A DNA stretch of 12,619 bases from Phoenicimicrobium sp964438695 (GTDB taxonomy: Bacteria > Atribacterota > Phoenicimicrobiia > Phoenicimicrobiales > Phoenicimicrobiaceae), in the NCBI GenBank assembly GCA_964438695.1, contig CAYTKP010000026.1:1-12619 (forward strand). Direction: 5' to 3'. Both the position numbers and the translations under genes were made by a program. Of this stretch, positions 5,361 through 12,582 are shown in pieces. Numbering within the stretch: position 1 is the stretch's first letter; each line of letters begins with the position of its first letter. A model generated the notes under the pieces. It did no database searches. It saw only the letters and a list, made by a program, of their open reading frames with translations, and had not been told where the DNA came from.

Positions 5361-6580
5361 GGAGTAATCCTCCTTGTCTTTTGAACACTTAATTTATGTA
5401 AATCTTCTTTAGTTAGAATGCTTTTTTGACCATTATCTTGGTTTAAAATTGTCACTCTATCCATACAAGCTATACAAGGGTCAATAGAAGCTATTACAAT
5501 TGGTATATCGGCAATCTGCTGTCCAATAAGCATAGGAACCCAGGTCATTAAATTATTATACGTAGGTGCTCGAGCTTTCCATACTTCTGGAAGTTCTGAT
5601 TCATTTAATTTTACATAATGAATACATTCACCTCGAGGAGCTTCATGTCTTCCAATTCCTTCACCTTTAGCTTTCTTTAATTGATTTAGTAATTTAACTA
5701 ATTTTTTCTCTGCAATGATTTCTCCGGAAGGCATATTATCTAAACATTGTTCAATAATCTGTATTGATTGAACTATTTCCAATAATCGCACAACTATCCG
5801 ATCATAAACATCACCGTGTACTTCTCCAGTCAATACATCTGGAGTAATAGCTTTAACTTCTAAATCTGCATAAGCAGCATACGGCTGATCTTGGCGAACA
5901 TCTTTTGTTATCCCTGAAGCACGAGCAGTAGGACCTACCGCACATAAACGTGAGGCATCTTCCCTGGTTAAAACACCCACATTTTTTGTTCTCAAAGCAA
6001 TGGTTGGATCATTTAAAAATATATCTTCTATTTTTCCATAGATATCTTTATAATATTCTAAAGTTTTTCGGATTCGAGGTATTTGCTCATCGGTAATATC
6101 TCTTCTTACCCCACCTATCATAAATACTCCGTAATTAATCCTATTTCCAGTAAGATATTCTAGAAGGTCTAACACCTCTTCCCTCGCTCTCCAGGATAGA
6201 TATAAAACTGAGTCAAAACCTAATTCGTGAGCGGCAACCCCTGCCCATAAAATATGAGAATGAATCCTTTCTAATTCCGCAATAATTACTCTAATATATT
6301 GAGCTCTTTCGGGAACTTCGATTCCCGCCGCATTCTCAACTGCTTGACAAAAAGCAAAAGGATGAGAGGCAGAACAGATACCACATATTCTTTCTGCCAA
6401 ATATATAATTTGAATAGGGTTTCTTTGCATCCCCATAAATTCTATTCCTCGATGATTATCTCCCGGTGCTAAATTTACTTTTTCGATACGTTCTCCATAT
6501 ATTTCAAAATTAAAAGTCATCGGTTCTTTAAGAGAGGGATGAACCGGACCTATAGGAATAGAATAAGCAATCTTACTCAA
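5357..6580 (-). CDS. mbhL: Mbh [NiFe]-hydrogenase large catalytic subunit MbhL (NuoD-like)
   Basis: A 407-residue catalytic subunit. Both nickel-binding motifs are intact: R64-I-C66-G-I-C69-x3-H73 and D367-P-C369-I-A-C372-M-D-R375. This supports a true hydrogenase rather than the related sulfane reductase (Mbs/Mbx) or a complex I subunit, which lose these cysteines. 32 residues follow R375; E. coli HycE is cut after the equivalent Arg in DPCxxCxDR, so the mature protein here should end at R375. The N-terminal 'IPIGPVHPSLKEP' is typical of the group 4 large subunits. TTG start (6580-6578) with GAGGTG 7 nt upstream. It overlaps mbhK by 8 nt and mbhM by 4 nt. Confidence 0.96.
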   Translation of the reverse strand: MSKIAYSIPIGPVHPSLKEPMTFNFEIYGERIEKVNLAPGDNHRGIEFMGMQRNPIQIIYLAERICGICSASHPFAFCQAVENAAGIEVPERAQYIRVIIAELERIHSHILWAGVAAHELGFDSVLYLSWRAREEVLDLLEYLTGNRINYGVFMIGGVRRDITDEQIPRIRKTLEYYKDIYGKIEDIFLNDPTIALRTKNVGVLTREDASRLCAVGPTARASGITKDVRQDQPYAAYADLEVKAITPDVLTGEVHGDVYDRIVVRLLEIVQSIQIIEQCLDNMPSGEIIAEKKLVKLLNQLKKAKGEGIGRHEAPRGECIHYVKLNESELPEVWKARAPTYNNLMTWVPMLIGQQIADIPIVIASIDPCIACMDRVTILNQDNGQKSILTKEDLHKLSVQKTRRITP

Positions 6581-7142
6581 TTTTTTTCACCTCTTCTTCT
6601 TTATCAATTATATTACCACCTATATATTTACCATTTTTACTTAAAGGATACACGCCTTTTTCATCTTTTCTAAAAGGAAAAACATCTTTTGGAAAATCCT
6701 GGGGTAAAAAGATATTAGGTAAATCAGGTAAACCTTCTATAGTTATTCCAAACATCTCTTTTAATTCTCTTTCTGTAGTTTGGGCTCCCGGAATCAAATC
6801 AGTAATAGTAGGTATCTTTAGATCTCCCTTCGGCAAAGATGTACTTAAATTGATTGATATTTCCTTAAATCTTTCTCCATAATAAATAGAAAAATGATAG
6901 GTTAATTTAACTTCTTTATCTAAATCATTCCCTGAAATTATAGCAAGGTGAGGGTATTGAATAGTACATAAAAGTTTTACGGAATCCTTAAATTTTTGGG
7001 GTTTTACCAGTAACCATATTACATTATAGTTATTCTTTTTTGCTCCAGCGGTTTTGGTTTCCACCCTGCTATCAATAATTGCTGATTCATTTAATTTCTT
7101 TTTAAATAACTCTACAATTTCCTCAGGTTTCATATATTCCAT
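6573..7142 (-). CDS. mbhK: Mbh hydrogenase subunit MbhK (NuoC-like)
   Basis: A 189-residue soluble protein of the 30-kDa complex I subunit (NuoC) family. The most telling part is 'DLIPGAQTTERELKEMFGITIEGLPDL..IFLPQDFPKDVFPFRKD' (about 115-159), matching the conserved 'P.A...ERE..DMFGI.F.GHPD..R..LP.DW....PLRKD' of NuoC. It has no cofactor ligands and serves to hold the catalytic subunit in the peripheral arm. ATG start at 7142 with GGTGG about 6 nt upstream; an ATG three codons later is possible. It is preceded by a 107-nt gap, the largest within the operon. Confidence 0.9.
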   Translation of the reverse strand: MEYMKPEEIVELFKKKLNESAIIDSRVETKTAGAKKNNYNVIWLLVKPQKFKDSVKLLCTIQYPHLAIISGNDLDKEVKLTYHFSIYYGERFKEISINLSTSLPKGDLKIPTITDLIPGAQTTERELKEMFGITIEGLPDLPNIFLPQDFPKDVFPFRKDEKGVYPLSKNGKYIGGNIIDKEEEVKKIE

Positions 7143-7249
7143 TCTCTACCACCCTTCCCTATATTAGTCGTTAGTTATTTGGCTAACTGGTTTATTATTA
7201 ATTTACTAACTAACCAGGTAACTTCTTTTGCGATACTCGATACGGAATG
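7143..7249. repeat. Low-complexity gap inside the mbh operon with an inverted repeat
   Basis: All other mbh genes overlap or lie within 11 nt of each other, but mbhJ and mbhK are 107 nt apart. The gap contains GTTAGTTA (7170-7177) and TAACTAAC (7207-7214), a perfect 8-bp inverted repeat around a 29-nt AT-rich loop, with further CTAACTGG/CTAACCAGG words. No T-run follows the hairpin on the minus strand, so it is not a normal terminator. It could be an mRNA stability or processing site, or a decayed dispersed repeat. Confidence 0.5.
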
Positions 7250-7708
7250 CTATTTCGCTGGAGCAGCTTTCATGCTTTTTCTTAAATTCTCCAACTTAAT
7301 CCAAGCTTGCAAAACTCCATTTATTATGGCTTCTGGTCGAGCCGGACATCCAGGCACATATACATCTACCGGAATTACTTTATCTACTGAACCTTTTAAA
7401 TTATAAGAATTATAAAAAACTCCTCCACTTGTTCCACATGCACCGACCACTATTACTGCTTTAGGGTTAGGAGTTTGTTCATAAACACGTTTTACCCTAT
7501 CAGCCATTCTACCGGTAACTGGTCCAGTAACTAATAACACGTCAGCATGTTTCGGACTCCCTACTAATTTTATCCCAAATCTTTCTAAATCATATCTGGG
7601 AGTTAAACATGCTACAATTTCAATATCACAACCATTACAAGAACCTGTGTTCAGATGAAAAACCCATAGTGACCTTTCAAAATATTTATTTAATTTCACT
7701 TTATCCAC
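7250..7708 (-). CDS. mbhJ: Mbh [NiFe]-hydrogenase small subunit MbhJ (NuoB-like)
   Basis: A 152-residue subunit binding the proximal [4Fe-4S] cluster. The ligands are C24 and C27 in 'GSCNGCDIE', C91 in 'GACGTSGG' and C121 in 'PGCPARPE', the pattern of group 4 hydrogenases and NuoB. It passes electrons from MbhN to the nickel site in MbhL. The GTG start at 7708 lies only 3 nt after AGGAG, which is close; a GTG three codons later (7699) has a 12-nt spacing and is a real alternative. It overlaps the end of mbhI by 8 nt. The C-terminal 'LRKSMKAAPAK' is unstructured and poorly conserved. Confidence 0.94.
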   Translation of the reverse strand: MDKVKLNKYFERSLWVFHLNTGSCNGCDIEIVACLTPRYDLERFGIKLVGSPKHADVLLVTGPVTGRMADRVKRVYEQTPNPKAVIVVGACGTSGGVFYNSYNLKGSVDKVIPVDVYVPGCPARPEAIINGVLQAWIKLENLRKSMKAAPAK

Positions 7709-8042
7709 TCACTCCTACTAAAATTAATATTATTACAGTTACTGTAATTATCCAGCCAGAATAATCATTTATATTACCAGTATGTATTTTCACTAATGGG
7801 TGATAGTAATCTTTTAATGCTTCTGTAAAGCCCCAATAAATATGACTTGCGCTAATATGAGAACCTTCTTTGCTTGGTTCAGGATTACCAGAAATAAAAG
7901 GTTTATCCTGTTCAGTGTTCTTCTTATAACTTTCTTCACCTTTATTTCTTATATAAATAACTATGCCACTAATTACTAAAACCACTATTACCCAAATAAG
8001 GGCACTCCAAAAACCACTTCCTGTTTCTAGTAACCCTAACAT
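7701..8042 (-). CDS. mbhI: Mbh hydrogenase small membrane subunit MbhI
   Basis: A 113-residue protein with two membrane helices (about 13-31 and 95-112) joined by a polar segment with an amphipathic stretch ('SHIYWGFTEALKDYYHPLVKIHTG', in two parts about 67-90). Its position between mbhH and mbhJ and this layout match MbhI of Pyrococcus. There the subunit bridges the antiporter-like and catalytic modules, supplying the lateral helix that NuoL carries in complex I. The assignment rests mostly on gene order and topology, since the sequence is poorly conserved. ATG start; the GGAGG lies 11 nt away within the final codons of mbhH. Confidence 0.82.
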   Translation of the reverse strand: MLGLLETGSGFWSALIWVIVVLVISGIVIYIRNKGEESYKKNTEQDKPFISGNPEPSKEGSHISASHIYWGFTEALKDYYHPLVKIHTGNINDYSGWIITVTVIILILVGVSG

Positions 8043-8045
8043 TTT

Positions 8046-9611
8046 TTACATACCTCCTAATACTATACTGGTATATTTAAATTGCTCTATCAAAGACACC
8101 ACTGCAGGATGCACTAAATTTTTTACTATCAAACCGGGGAATAATCCAAAAAGTATTATTATGCAAGATAGGGCAGCCATAGCAAAGATCATACTTCGAG
8201 GCACTTCTTTAACTTCTTTAAATTGAGGTAATTTTGGACCTAGAAATGCACTATGAAATACTTTAACAAAGGAAGCTAAAGTTAAAATACTGACCACCAT
8301 AGCTATTATAGATAAAAGCGGATTGAATCTATATACAGATTCATAAATTAGAAGTTTAGAAGCAAAACCATTAAAAGGAGGAAGTCCAGCTATAGCTGCT
8401 GCTCCAACGATAAAGAAAATAGCAGTATATTTCATCGAATGAGCCAAACCGCCCATTTTGTTAAGATCTCTTGTCCCTGTTCTATAAAATAATGCCCCAG
8501 CGGTTAAAAATAACAATCCCTTATACATTGCATGATTCATAATATGAAAGATACCGCCTTCCATTGCCGTAATTCCATATTTCTGTAAAGCAACTGGGTT
8601 AGCTAATACCGCTAATCCTACACCTACTCCTAGAAGCATGTAACCTGTCTGAGAGATAGCGTGATAAGCCATCAATCTCTTTATATCTTTCTGGATAATA
8701 GCCATAGTAACTCCTATAAACATAGACAAAAGCCCAAAAATAATAATTACCCAGCCTACAGTCAAAGTGTTAAGATTAATATTATATAATGAAAAAGTCA
8801 CTCTAAATAGCGCGTATAAACTAGCCTGACTGGCAGCAACCAATATCATAGTAATGGGTGCCGGTGCTTCTGAATAAGCATCAGGAGTCCACATATGCAT
8901 AGGCACGGCTCCTGCTTTCATAGCCAGTACAGGCACTAAAAGTGCTAAAGCGATTTTATCCAATTGAGAATATTTCATAACACTGGCTATTGCTGCAAAA
9001 TTTAAAAGATCATACTGACCGTAAAATATTCCCACTACAAATAAAACAATTAGAGCAGATATCGAACTAACCACCATATATTTAAACCCAGCTTCAGCTG
9101 GTTCTCCTAAATCAGTCCCTCTAAAAGAAATTAGGGCAACCGAAGCAATAGAAGCGATTTCCAAGAATACGAAAAAATTAAATATATCCCCAGTAAATTC
9201 CATCCCAAACATACCTACAGTTAAAAGCAATAATAAAGAATAATGTTTATCTAACCCATCGTGTTTTTCCATAAAACTCAAAGAATAAATTGCTCCCAGA
9301 AAAGTCACAATTGCAGTAATCAAGCCCATAAATATACCCATAGCGTCTACTTCAAACATAATTCTAATCGGGAATTTTAAGCCAGAAGGTAAGGTTAAAG
9401 ATGGAGATGTGGCGCCAAATACATATACCTGGGGACCGACTGTTAATATTTTAACCGCTAATGCAATAGTTAAAATTAAACTTGCAGTTAAAGCAAGAGT
9501 GGTAAGAATACCTGTAGCTTTTTTATTTATCCGACCGACGAGTGGCACTAAAAAAGCTGCCAATAGAGGTATAGCTATTATTAATATAGGAATATGATTC
9601 GATAGATTCAT
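8046..9611 (-). CDS. mbhH: Mbh antiporter-like ion-pumping subunit MbhH (MrpD/NuoN-like)
   Basis: A 521-residue protein of about 14 membrane helices in the proton-conducting NuoL/M/N and MrpD family. Pump residues are present: a Glu in the fifth helix (E151 in 'FFVFLEI'), a Lys in 'VLAMKAGAVPMHMWTPDAYSEAP' (K232), and a Lys in 'NHAMYKGLLFL' (K363), with 'KDIKRLMAYHAISQTGYM' before it. There is only one such subunit in the operon; the sulfane reductase complex has two, so this again favours Mbh. ATG start with AAGGAGG about 10 nt upstream, in an ATGA overlap with mbhG. Whether it moves H+ or Na+ cannot be read from sequence alone. Confidence 0.95.
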   Translation of the reverse strand: MNLSNHIPILIIAIPLLAAFLVPLVGRINKKATGILTTLALTASLILTIALAVKILTVGPQVYVFGATSPSLTLPSGLKFPIRIMFEVDAMGIFMGLITAIVTFLGAIYSLSFMEKHDGLDKHYSLLLLLTVGMFGMEFTGDIFNFFVFLEIASIASVALISFRGTDLGEPAEAGFKYMVVSSISALIVLFVVGIFYGQYDLLNFAAIASVMKYSQLDKIALALLVPVLAMKAGAVPMHMWTPDAYSEAPAPITMILVAASQASLYALFRVTFSLYNINLNTLTVGWVIIIFGLLSMFIGVTMAIIQKDIKRLMAYHAISQTGYMLLGVGVGLAVLANPVALQKYGITAMEGGIFHIMNHAMYKGLLFLTAGALFYRTGTRDLNKMGGLAHSMKYTAIFFIVGAAAIAGLPPFNGFASKLLIYESVYRFNPLLSIIAMVVSILTLASFVKVFHSAFLGPKLPQFKEVKEVPRSMIFAMAALSCIIILFGLFPGLIVKNLVHPAVVSLIEQFKYTSIVLGGM

Positions 9612-9955
9612 CCTCTCAACCTCCTTACCTGGTCTGTGTCTAATGTACCATAATGCTTATAAATCATCATAGCTATCGATAATATTAGAGCTGTAGTAGC
9701 AATACCTATAACTATGCTGGTCAGAGTTAAAGCTTGGGGAGTTGGCAAAACCATACTTTGTCCAGAAGGTGCATAAGTATAGATAGGTGCTACCGCACCT
9801 TTTTTATACCCTAAGGTTATCAAAAATAAATTTGCCCCATTTTCGATTAGGCAAACACCAATAGCAATTTTTATTAAATTTTTTTTAAACATAAGGGTAT
9901 AAATCCCCAATCCAATAAATATTATTACCACAATAAAATGGAAATTATCTATCAT
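9608..9955 (-). CDS. mbhG: Mbh subunit MbhG (MrpC/NuoK-like)
   Basis: A 115-residue protein with three membrane helices. It carries the MrpC/NuoK signatures 'KIAIGVCLIENGANLFLI' (about 29-46) with the conserved Glu in the second helix, and 'PTPQALTLTSIVIGIATTAL' (about 71-90). With MbhD and MbhE it forms part of the ion path next to MbhH. It starts 1 nt after the mbhF stop, with GGAG about 11 nt upstream, and overlaps mbhH by 4 nt. Confidence 0.93.
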   Translation of the reverse strand: MIDNFHFIVVIIFIGLGIYTLMFKKNLIKIAIGVCLIENGANLFLITLGYKKGAVAPIYTYAPSGQSMVLPTPQALTLTSIVIGIATTALILSIAMMIYKHYGTLDTDQVRRLRG

Positions 9956-9956
9956 T

Positions 9957-10433
9957 TTATGAATTCTCCTTCTTTTTAGTAAATTCTGCCCCGCTCGCCA
10001 TTACTAAAACTATAACCCCTAAAGCAGATAAAACTTCTAACCCAACAGCAATATTCATAAGAGGAATTACCCCTCCGGTATTCATATCACCTGAATTAGG
10101 TCCTATTGCAGCAGTATTCCCAAACCATCCTCCAGTATTGGCTAAAAAGTTATAAAAAAAGGTAATTCCCAATCCTAAAAAGGCTAATACTATAAATACA
10201 GTTAAGCCAGTGTTTTCTGTAATAGACAAAAATTCCTTCTTGAGGAATTTTTTAGTGATTAGACTGCCATAAGATACCAACAGTAAAGCAAATGCAGAAG
10301 CAGCTATAGCTCCACCTTGAAAACCTCCACCAGGAGTAAGATGCCCGTGGACTATCACATAAAAACCAAAAATAATAATGAATCCATAGACCAAATTAGT
10401 AATAGTTCTAACTATTTTAGACATCTGTTTCAT
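9957..10433 (-). CDS. mbhF: Mbh subunit MbhF (MrpB/MnhB-like)
   Basis: A 158-residue protein with four membrane helices. The signature 'YVIVHGHLTPGGGFQGGAI' (about 25-43) is the hallmark of the MrpB/MnhB family, and 'NTGGVIPLMNIAVGLEVLSAL' (split about 117-138) is the second conserved block. It belongs to the Mrp-like cation-translocating module. ATG start at 10433 with AGGAGGG about 7 nt upstream, in an ATGA overlap with mbhE; another ATG three codons on is less well placed. Confidence 0.94.
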   Translation of the reverse strand: MKQMSKIVRTITNLVYGFIIIFGFYVIVHGHLTPGGGFQGGAIAASAFALLLVSYGSLITKKFLKKEFLSITENTGLTVFIVLAFLGLGITFFYNFLANTGGWFGNTAAIGPNSGDMNTGGVIPLMNIAVGLEVLSALGVIVLVMASGAEFTKKKENS

Positions 10434-10696
10434 TTTGATACCCTCCTGAATAAAGCTACAATCCCCACTACCGCAGTAAATAAAACTGTAGCTTCTCCTA
10501 ATGTATCAAAACCTCGGTAATCAAACACGATAGAAGTTACTACATTATTTGCTCCTGTCTCTACTTGGGCATTTCCAATAAAATAGTCATCCATCTCACT
10601 AAAGACGGGTTCTCCAAAAGGTCTCATATTTAGAGCACTAATTACCATAAAAGAAAAGAACAATATAAAGGCGATTCCAAAAATAATCTTTTTCAT
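10430..10696 (-). CDS. mbhE: Mbh subunit MbhE (MrpA C-terminal-like)
   Basis: An 88-residue protein with an N-terminal membrane helix (about 4-22) and a second one at 68-84. The block 'TGANNVVTSIVFDYRGFDTLGEATVL' (split about 47-72) is the conserved end of MrpA, which in Mbh-type complexes is a separate gene. ATG start with a well-spaced AGGAGGA (5-6 nt). There is an 11-nt gap after mbhD and an ATGA overlap with mbhF. Confidence 0.92.
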   Translation of the reverse strand: MKKIIFGIAFILFFSFMVISALNMRPFGEPVFSEMDDYFIGNAQVETGANNVVTSIVFDYRGFDTLGEATVLFTAVVGIVALFRRVSK

Positions 10697-10707
10697 TTTA
10701 TCCTCCT

Positions 10708-10947
10708 CTACCTAGTCCCTCTAATCGCAAAAATAAATATTGCCATAGTCAATCCTGCTCCAATTGCTGCTTCCGCAATAGCCACATCGGGAGCATGCAA
10801 TAGGTAAAACTCTAAGGAAAGAAGCAAGCTGGCCACTGATAAGGCGATTACTGAAGGCAACAATTTCCGAAAAACCACTGCTAAAAAGGCAGCAATTATC
10901 ATTATTATTAAAGTAAAAATATGAACTATCTCAACAAAGGAATTCAT
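10708..10947 (-). CDS. mbhD: Mbh subunit MbhD (MrpA DUF4040-like, NuoJ-like)
   Basis: A 79-residue protein, nearly all hydrophobic, with about three helices. The motif 'APDVAIAEAAIGAGLTMAIFI' (about 52-72) with its conserved acidic residues is the DUF4040/MbhD signature found near the end of MrpA. It corresponds to part of NuoJ in complex I and lines the putative ion route. ATG start with AAAGGAGG about 10 nt away, in an ATGA overlap with mbhC. Confidence 0.92.
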   Translation of the reverse strand: MNSFVEIVHIFTLIIMIIAAFLAVVFRKLLPSVIALSVASLLLSLEFYLLHAPDVAIAEAAIGAGLTMAIFIFAIRGTR

Positions 10948-11306
10948 TTTAATTTTGCCTCCTTTAATTCATCTATAACTGCCTGTTTTGGCATTACTCC
11001 ACTTCGATGAGCTGCTCGAGCAATAGCATGAGCCCCGGTTGGATTAGTAATTATCAAACATATTAAGGCTACAATTGCATGGAGAGCAAGAACTATAAAT
11101 TTAGAATCTCCACTGAAATTCCAACGGTAAAAACCATATATAATAACTGCTAAAGAAGTAAAGATTGACCCAAAAGTGGTAGCTTTAGTAGAAGCATGAA
11201 GTCGAGTGTATACATCAGGAAATCTAAGGAGGCCTATCGAACCCAAACAATTAAATATTACACCTATTCCTAAGAAAATATATAAAATTGTTAATAACAT
11301 TCCCAT
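10944..11306 (-). CDS. mbhC: Mbh subunit MbhC (MrpG/MnhG-like)
   Basis: A 120-residue protein with three membrane helices. The MrpG signature 'GLLRFPDVYTRLHASTKATT' (25-44) is complete, followed by 'TNPTGAHAIARAAHRSG' (about 87-103). It is part of the Mrp-like module. ATG start overlapping the mbhB stop by 1 nt (TAATG), with a G-rich GGGGGGAG about 10 nt upstream. Confidence 0.93.
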   Translation of the reverse strand: MGMLLTILYIFLGIGVIFNCLGSIGLLRFPDVYTRLHASTKATTFGSIFTSLAVIIYGFYRWNFSGDSKFIVLALHAIVALICLIITNPTGAHAIARAAHRSGVMPKQAVIDELKEAKLK

Positions 11307-11578
11307 TATTTTTTACTCCCCCCTTCTAAATATTTAGCCACGTATAAAGTTCCAATATAAGACAGCAAAGCATATACGATGGCTACATCAACATAAATAA
11401 CTTCCTCATAAGCTGCACCCATAAGTATCATTCCAGCTACTACCAAAGTATTTATAGTATCCAGAGCCACTATTCTATCGGGGGTAGTGGGACCAAGAAT
11501 TAATCTAATCAAAGACAAGAACATAAATATTAATAGCAGCCCTCCGGGAATAATGAAAACTTTAAAAAATTCATTCAT
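11306..11578 (-). CDS. mbhB: Mbh subunit MbhB (MrpF/MnhF-like)
   Basis: A 90-residue protein with three membrane helices. 'RLILGPTTPDRIVALDTINT' (25-44) is the MrpF signature, with the conserved Asp pair, and 'VDVAIVYALLSYIGTLYVAKYLE' (about 63-85) follows. In Mrp complexes this subunit lies in the Na+-handling part. ATG start at 11578 with AAGGAGGG about 8 nt upstream, in an ATGA overlap with mbhA. A second ATG 4 nt downstream is out of frame. Confidence 0.93.
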   Translation of the reverse strand: MNEFFKVFIIPGGLLLIFMFLSLIRLILGPTTPDRIVALDTINTLVVAGMILMGAAYEEVIYVDVAIVYALLSYIGTLYVAKYLEGGSKK

Positions 11579-12084
11579 TCAGCAACCCTCCTTATCCACT
11601 GAGGAAAATTAGCACAAATATGATGGGTAGTAGGTTTTAAAGTGGTAACATTTATCCAATGGATATATAAATCATTGTTGTTTTCATCAATATCGACACT
11701 GAGAGTCCCGGGAGTTAAGGTAATTGAATTTGCTAACATAGTGATTCCTAAGTCAGTTTTTAATCCAGGAGATATTTTTACTATACCAGGATTTATTCTG
11801 CCAGTAATCACCCGGTAAGCGACATCAATATTGGCTTTAGCCATTGCTAAGAAGAAGGGACCAATTGAATAGATCAAAAAAATAACCCACCTAAGTGGGT
11901 TTAACATCCTATAACCTCTTTTTTGAAATAAGACTTTTGTAGCAATAATTGATACAATTATAGAAAGAATAATTCCGAAAATAACTTCAAAAATACTCCA
12001 CAATCCTGCTATTTCACCTGTACTTGCGCTAAGAAAAAGATAAACTATCAGGCTAAGTAAAAAGGTTATCACAAAATCCAACAT
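11575..12084 (-). CDS. mbhA: Mbh subunit MbhA (MrpE/MnhE-like), first gene of the operon
   Basis: A 169-residue protein with about three N-terminal membrane helices (to residue 85) and a cytoplasmic ferredoxin-like fold behind. The block 'LAMAKANIDVAYRVITGRINPGIVKI' (split about 90-115) and 'LANSITLTPGTLSVDIDENN' (about 128-147) are diagnostic for MrpE. ATG start with GAGGTG about 6 nt upstream. It begins about 90 nt after the likely transcription start of the operon's promoter. Confidence 0.93.
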   Translation of the reverse strand: MLDFVITFLLSLIVYLFLSASTGEIAGLWSIFEVIFGIILSIIVSIIATKVLFQKRGYRMLNPLRWVIFLIYSIGPFFLAMAKANIDVAYRVITGRINPGIVKISPGLKTDLGITMLANSITLTPGTLSVDIDENNNDLYIHWINVTTLKPTTHHICANFPQWIRRVAE

Positions 12085-12180
12085 TACTTCACCTCTCTTA
12101 AATTAGTTGTTAATGAACAGTGAATAGTCATTAGTAGTAAACAAAAAAAGAAAACCCTCTGTAACCAAATTAACGAAAAA

Positions 12181-12210
12181 AGTATAACATATTATTTTAT
12201 TAGATGTAAA
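12181..12210 (-). promoter_or_regulatory. Sigma70-type promoter of the mbh operon
   Basis: On the minus strand, TTTACA (12210-12205; one mismatch to TTGACA), an 18-nt spacer, then TATACT (12186-12181; one mismatch to TATAAT) preceded by TG one base upstream, an extended -10 element. Transcription would start near 12174. It is the only well-formed promoter in the gap and points at mbhA. Confidence 0.7.
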
Positions 12211-12212
12211 GT

Positions 12213-12235
12213 ATTTTTTAATAAAATTAAAAAAT
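12213..12235. terminator. AT-only perfect palindrome after hypA (possible terminator or operator)
   Basis: ATTTTTTAAT (12213-12222), a 3-nt AAA loop, then ATTAAAAAAT (12226-12235): a perfect 10-bp inverted repeat made only of A and T. It begins 5 nt past the hypA stop codon and ends 2 nt before the -35 box of the mbh promoter. Its position would fit a weak intrinsic terminator, an UP-like element, or an operator; the low stem stability makes terminator function doubtful. Confidence 0.35.
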
Positions 12236-12240
12236 TTATT

Positions 12241-12582
12241 TTATTCTATTTCAATATCCTGGATATATAAATCCTGCCCAGAAATTATATCTATCTTTAG
12301 TCCATTACATTTTGGACATTTAAAACTATTTTTTTTAATCTCAAAAACTTCATTACACTCTCGACACTTTCCTAATAAAGGAGATGGAATTATCTGTAAA
12401 GATGCTTCTTCTGCAATAGTCTTCTTACTAAAATTCTTAAAAGCAAACTTCAAAGCTTCCTGATTCACTCCCGAAAATTCTCCTACTTTTATTCGAATAA
12501 GAATTATTTTACTTGCGTTATAATCTTTGGCTTTCTCCAAAGCAACTTCTATTAGATTTTGAGCAATCGAAGCTTCATGCAT
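12241..12582 (-). CDS. hypA: Hydrogenase nickel incorporation protein HypA
   Basis: A 113-residue protein of standard HypA length. It begins MHE, whose N-terminus and His2 bind nickel, and has the zinc site C73-x2-C76 ... C89-x2-C92. It delivers nickel, with HypB, to the hydrogenase large subunit precursor, here most likely MbhL, before HycI-type cleavage. ATG start with AGGAGA 7 nt upstream. It lies just upstream of the mbh operon in the same direction but is separated from it by a promoter. No hypB or other hyp genes are in the window; they may lie to the right. Confidence 0.97.
   Translation of the reverse strand: MHEASIAQNLIEVALEKAKDYNASKIILIRIKVGEFSGVNQEALKFAFKNFSKKTIAEEASLQIIPSPLLGKCRECNEVFEIKKNSFKCPKCNGLKIDIISGQDLYIQDIEIE

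Larger units (their letters stand above)
12085..12240. other. Leader and promoter gap between hypA and mbhA
   Basis: A 156-nt region holding the AT-only palindrome, the mbh promoter and an untranslated leader of roughly 90 nt. The leader includes an AGTTGTTA / GTGAATAG-type degenerate repeat (about 12104-12136). I found no Rex-type palindrome and no recognisable riboswitch in it. Confidence 0.6.

Noticed and set aside
3938..12084. Identification as sulfane reductase (Mbs/Mbx), plain Mrp antiporter, or complex I
   Set aside because: MbhL keeps all four nickel-site cysteines and a cleavable tail, only one MrpD-like subunit is present, hydrogenase maturation genes flank the operon, and no NuoE/F/G or MrpA NuoL-like domain is present.
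12103..12120. Possible Rex half-site TTAACAA (minus strand) in the mbh leader
   Set aside because: Its partner half-site at the proper spacing matches at only two of seven positions, and the word belongs to the dispersed GTTAGT/GAATAG repeat vocabulary.
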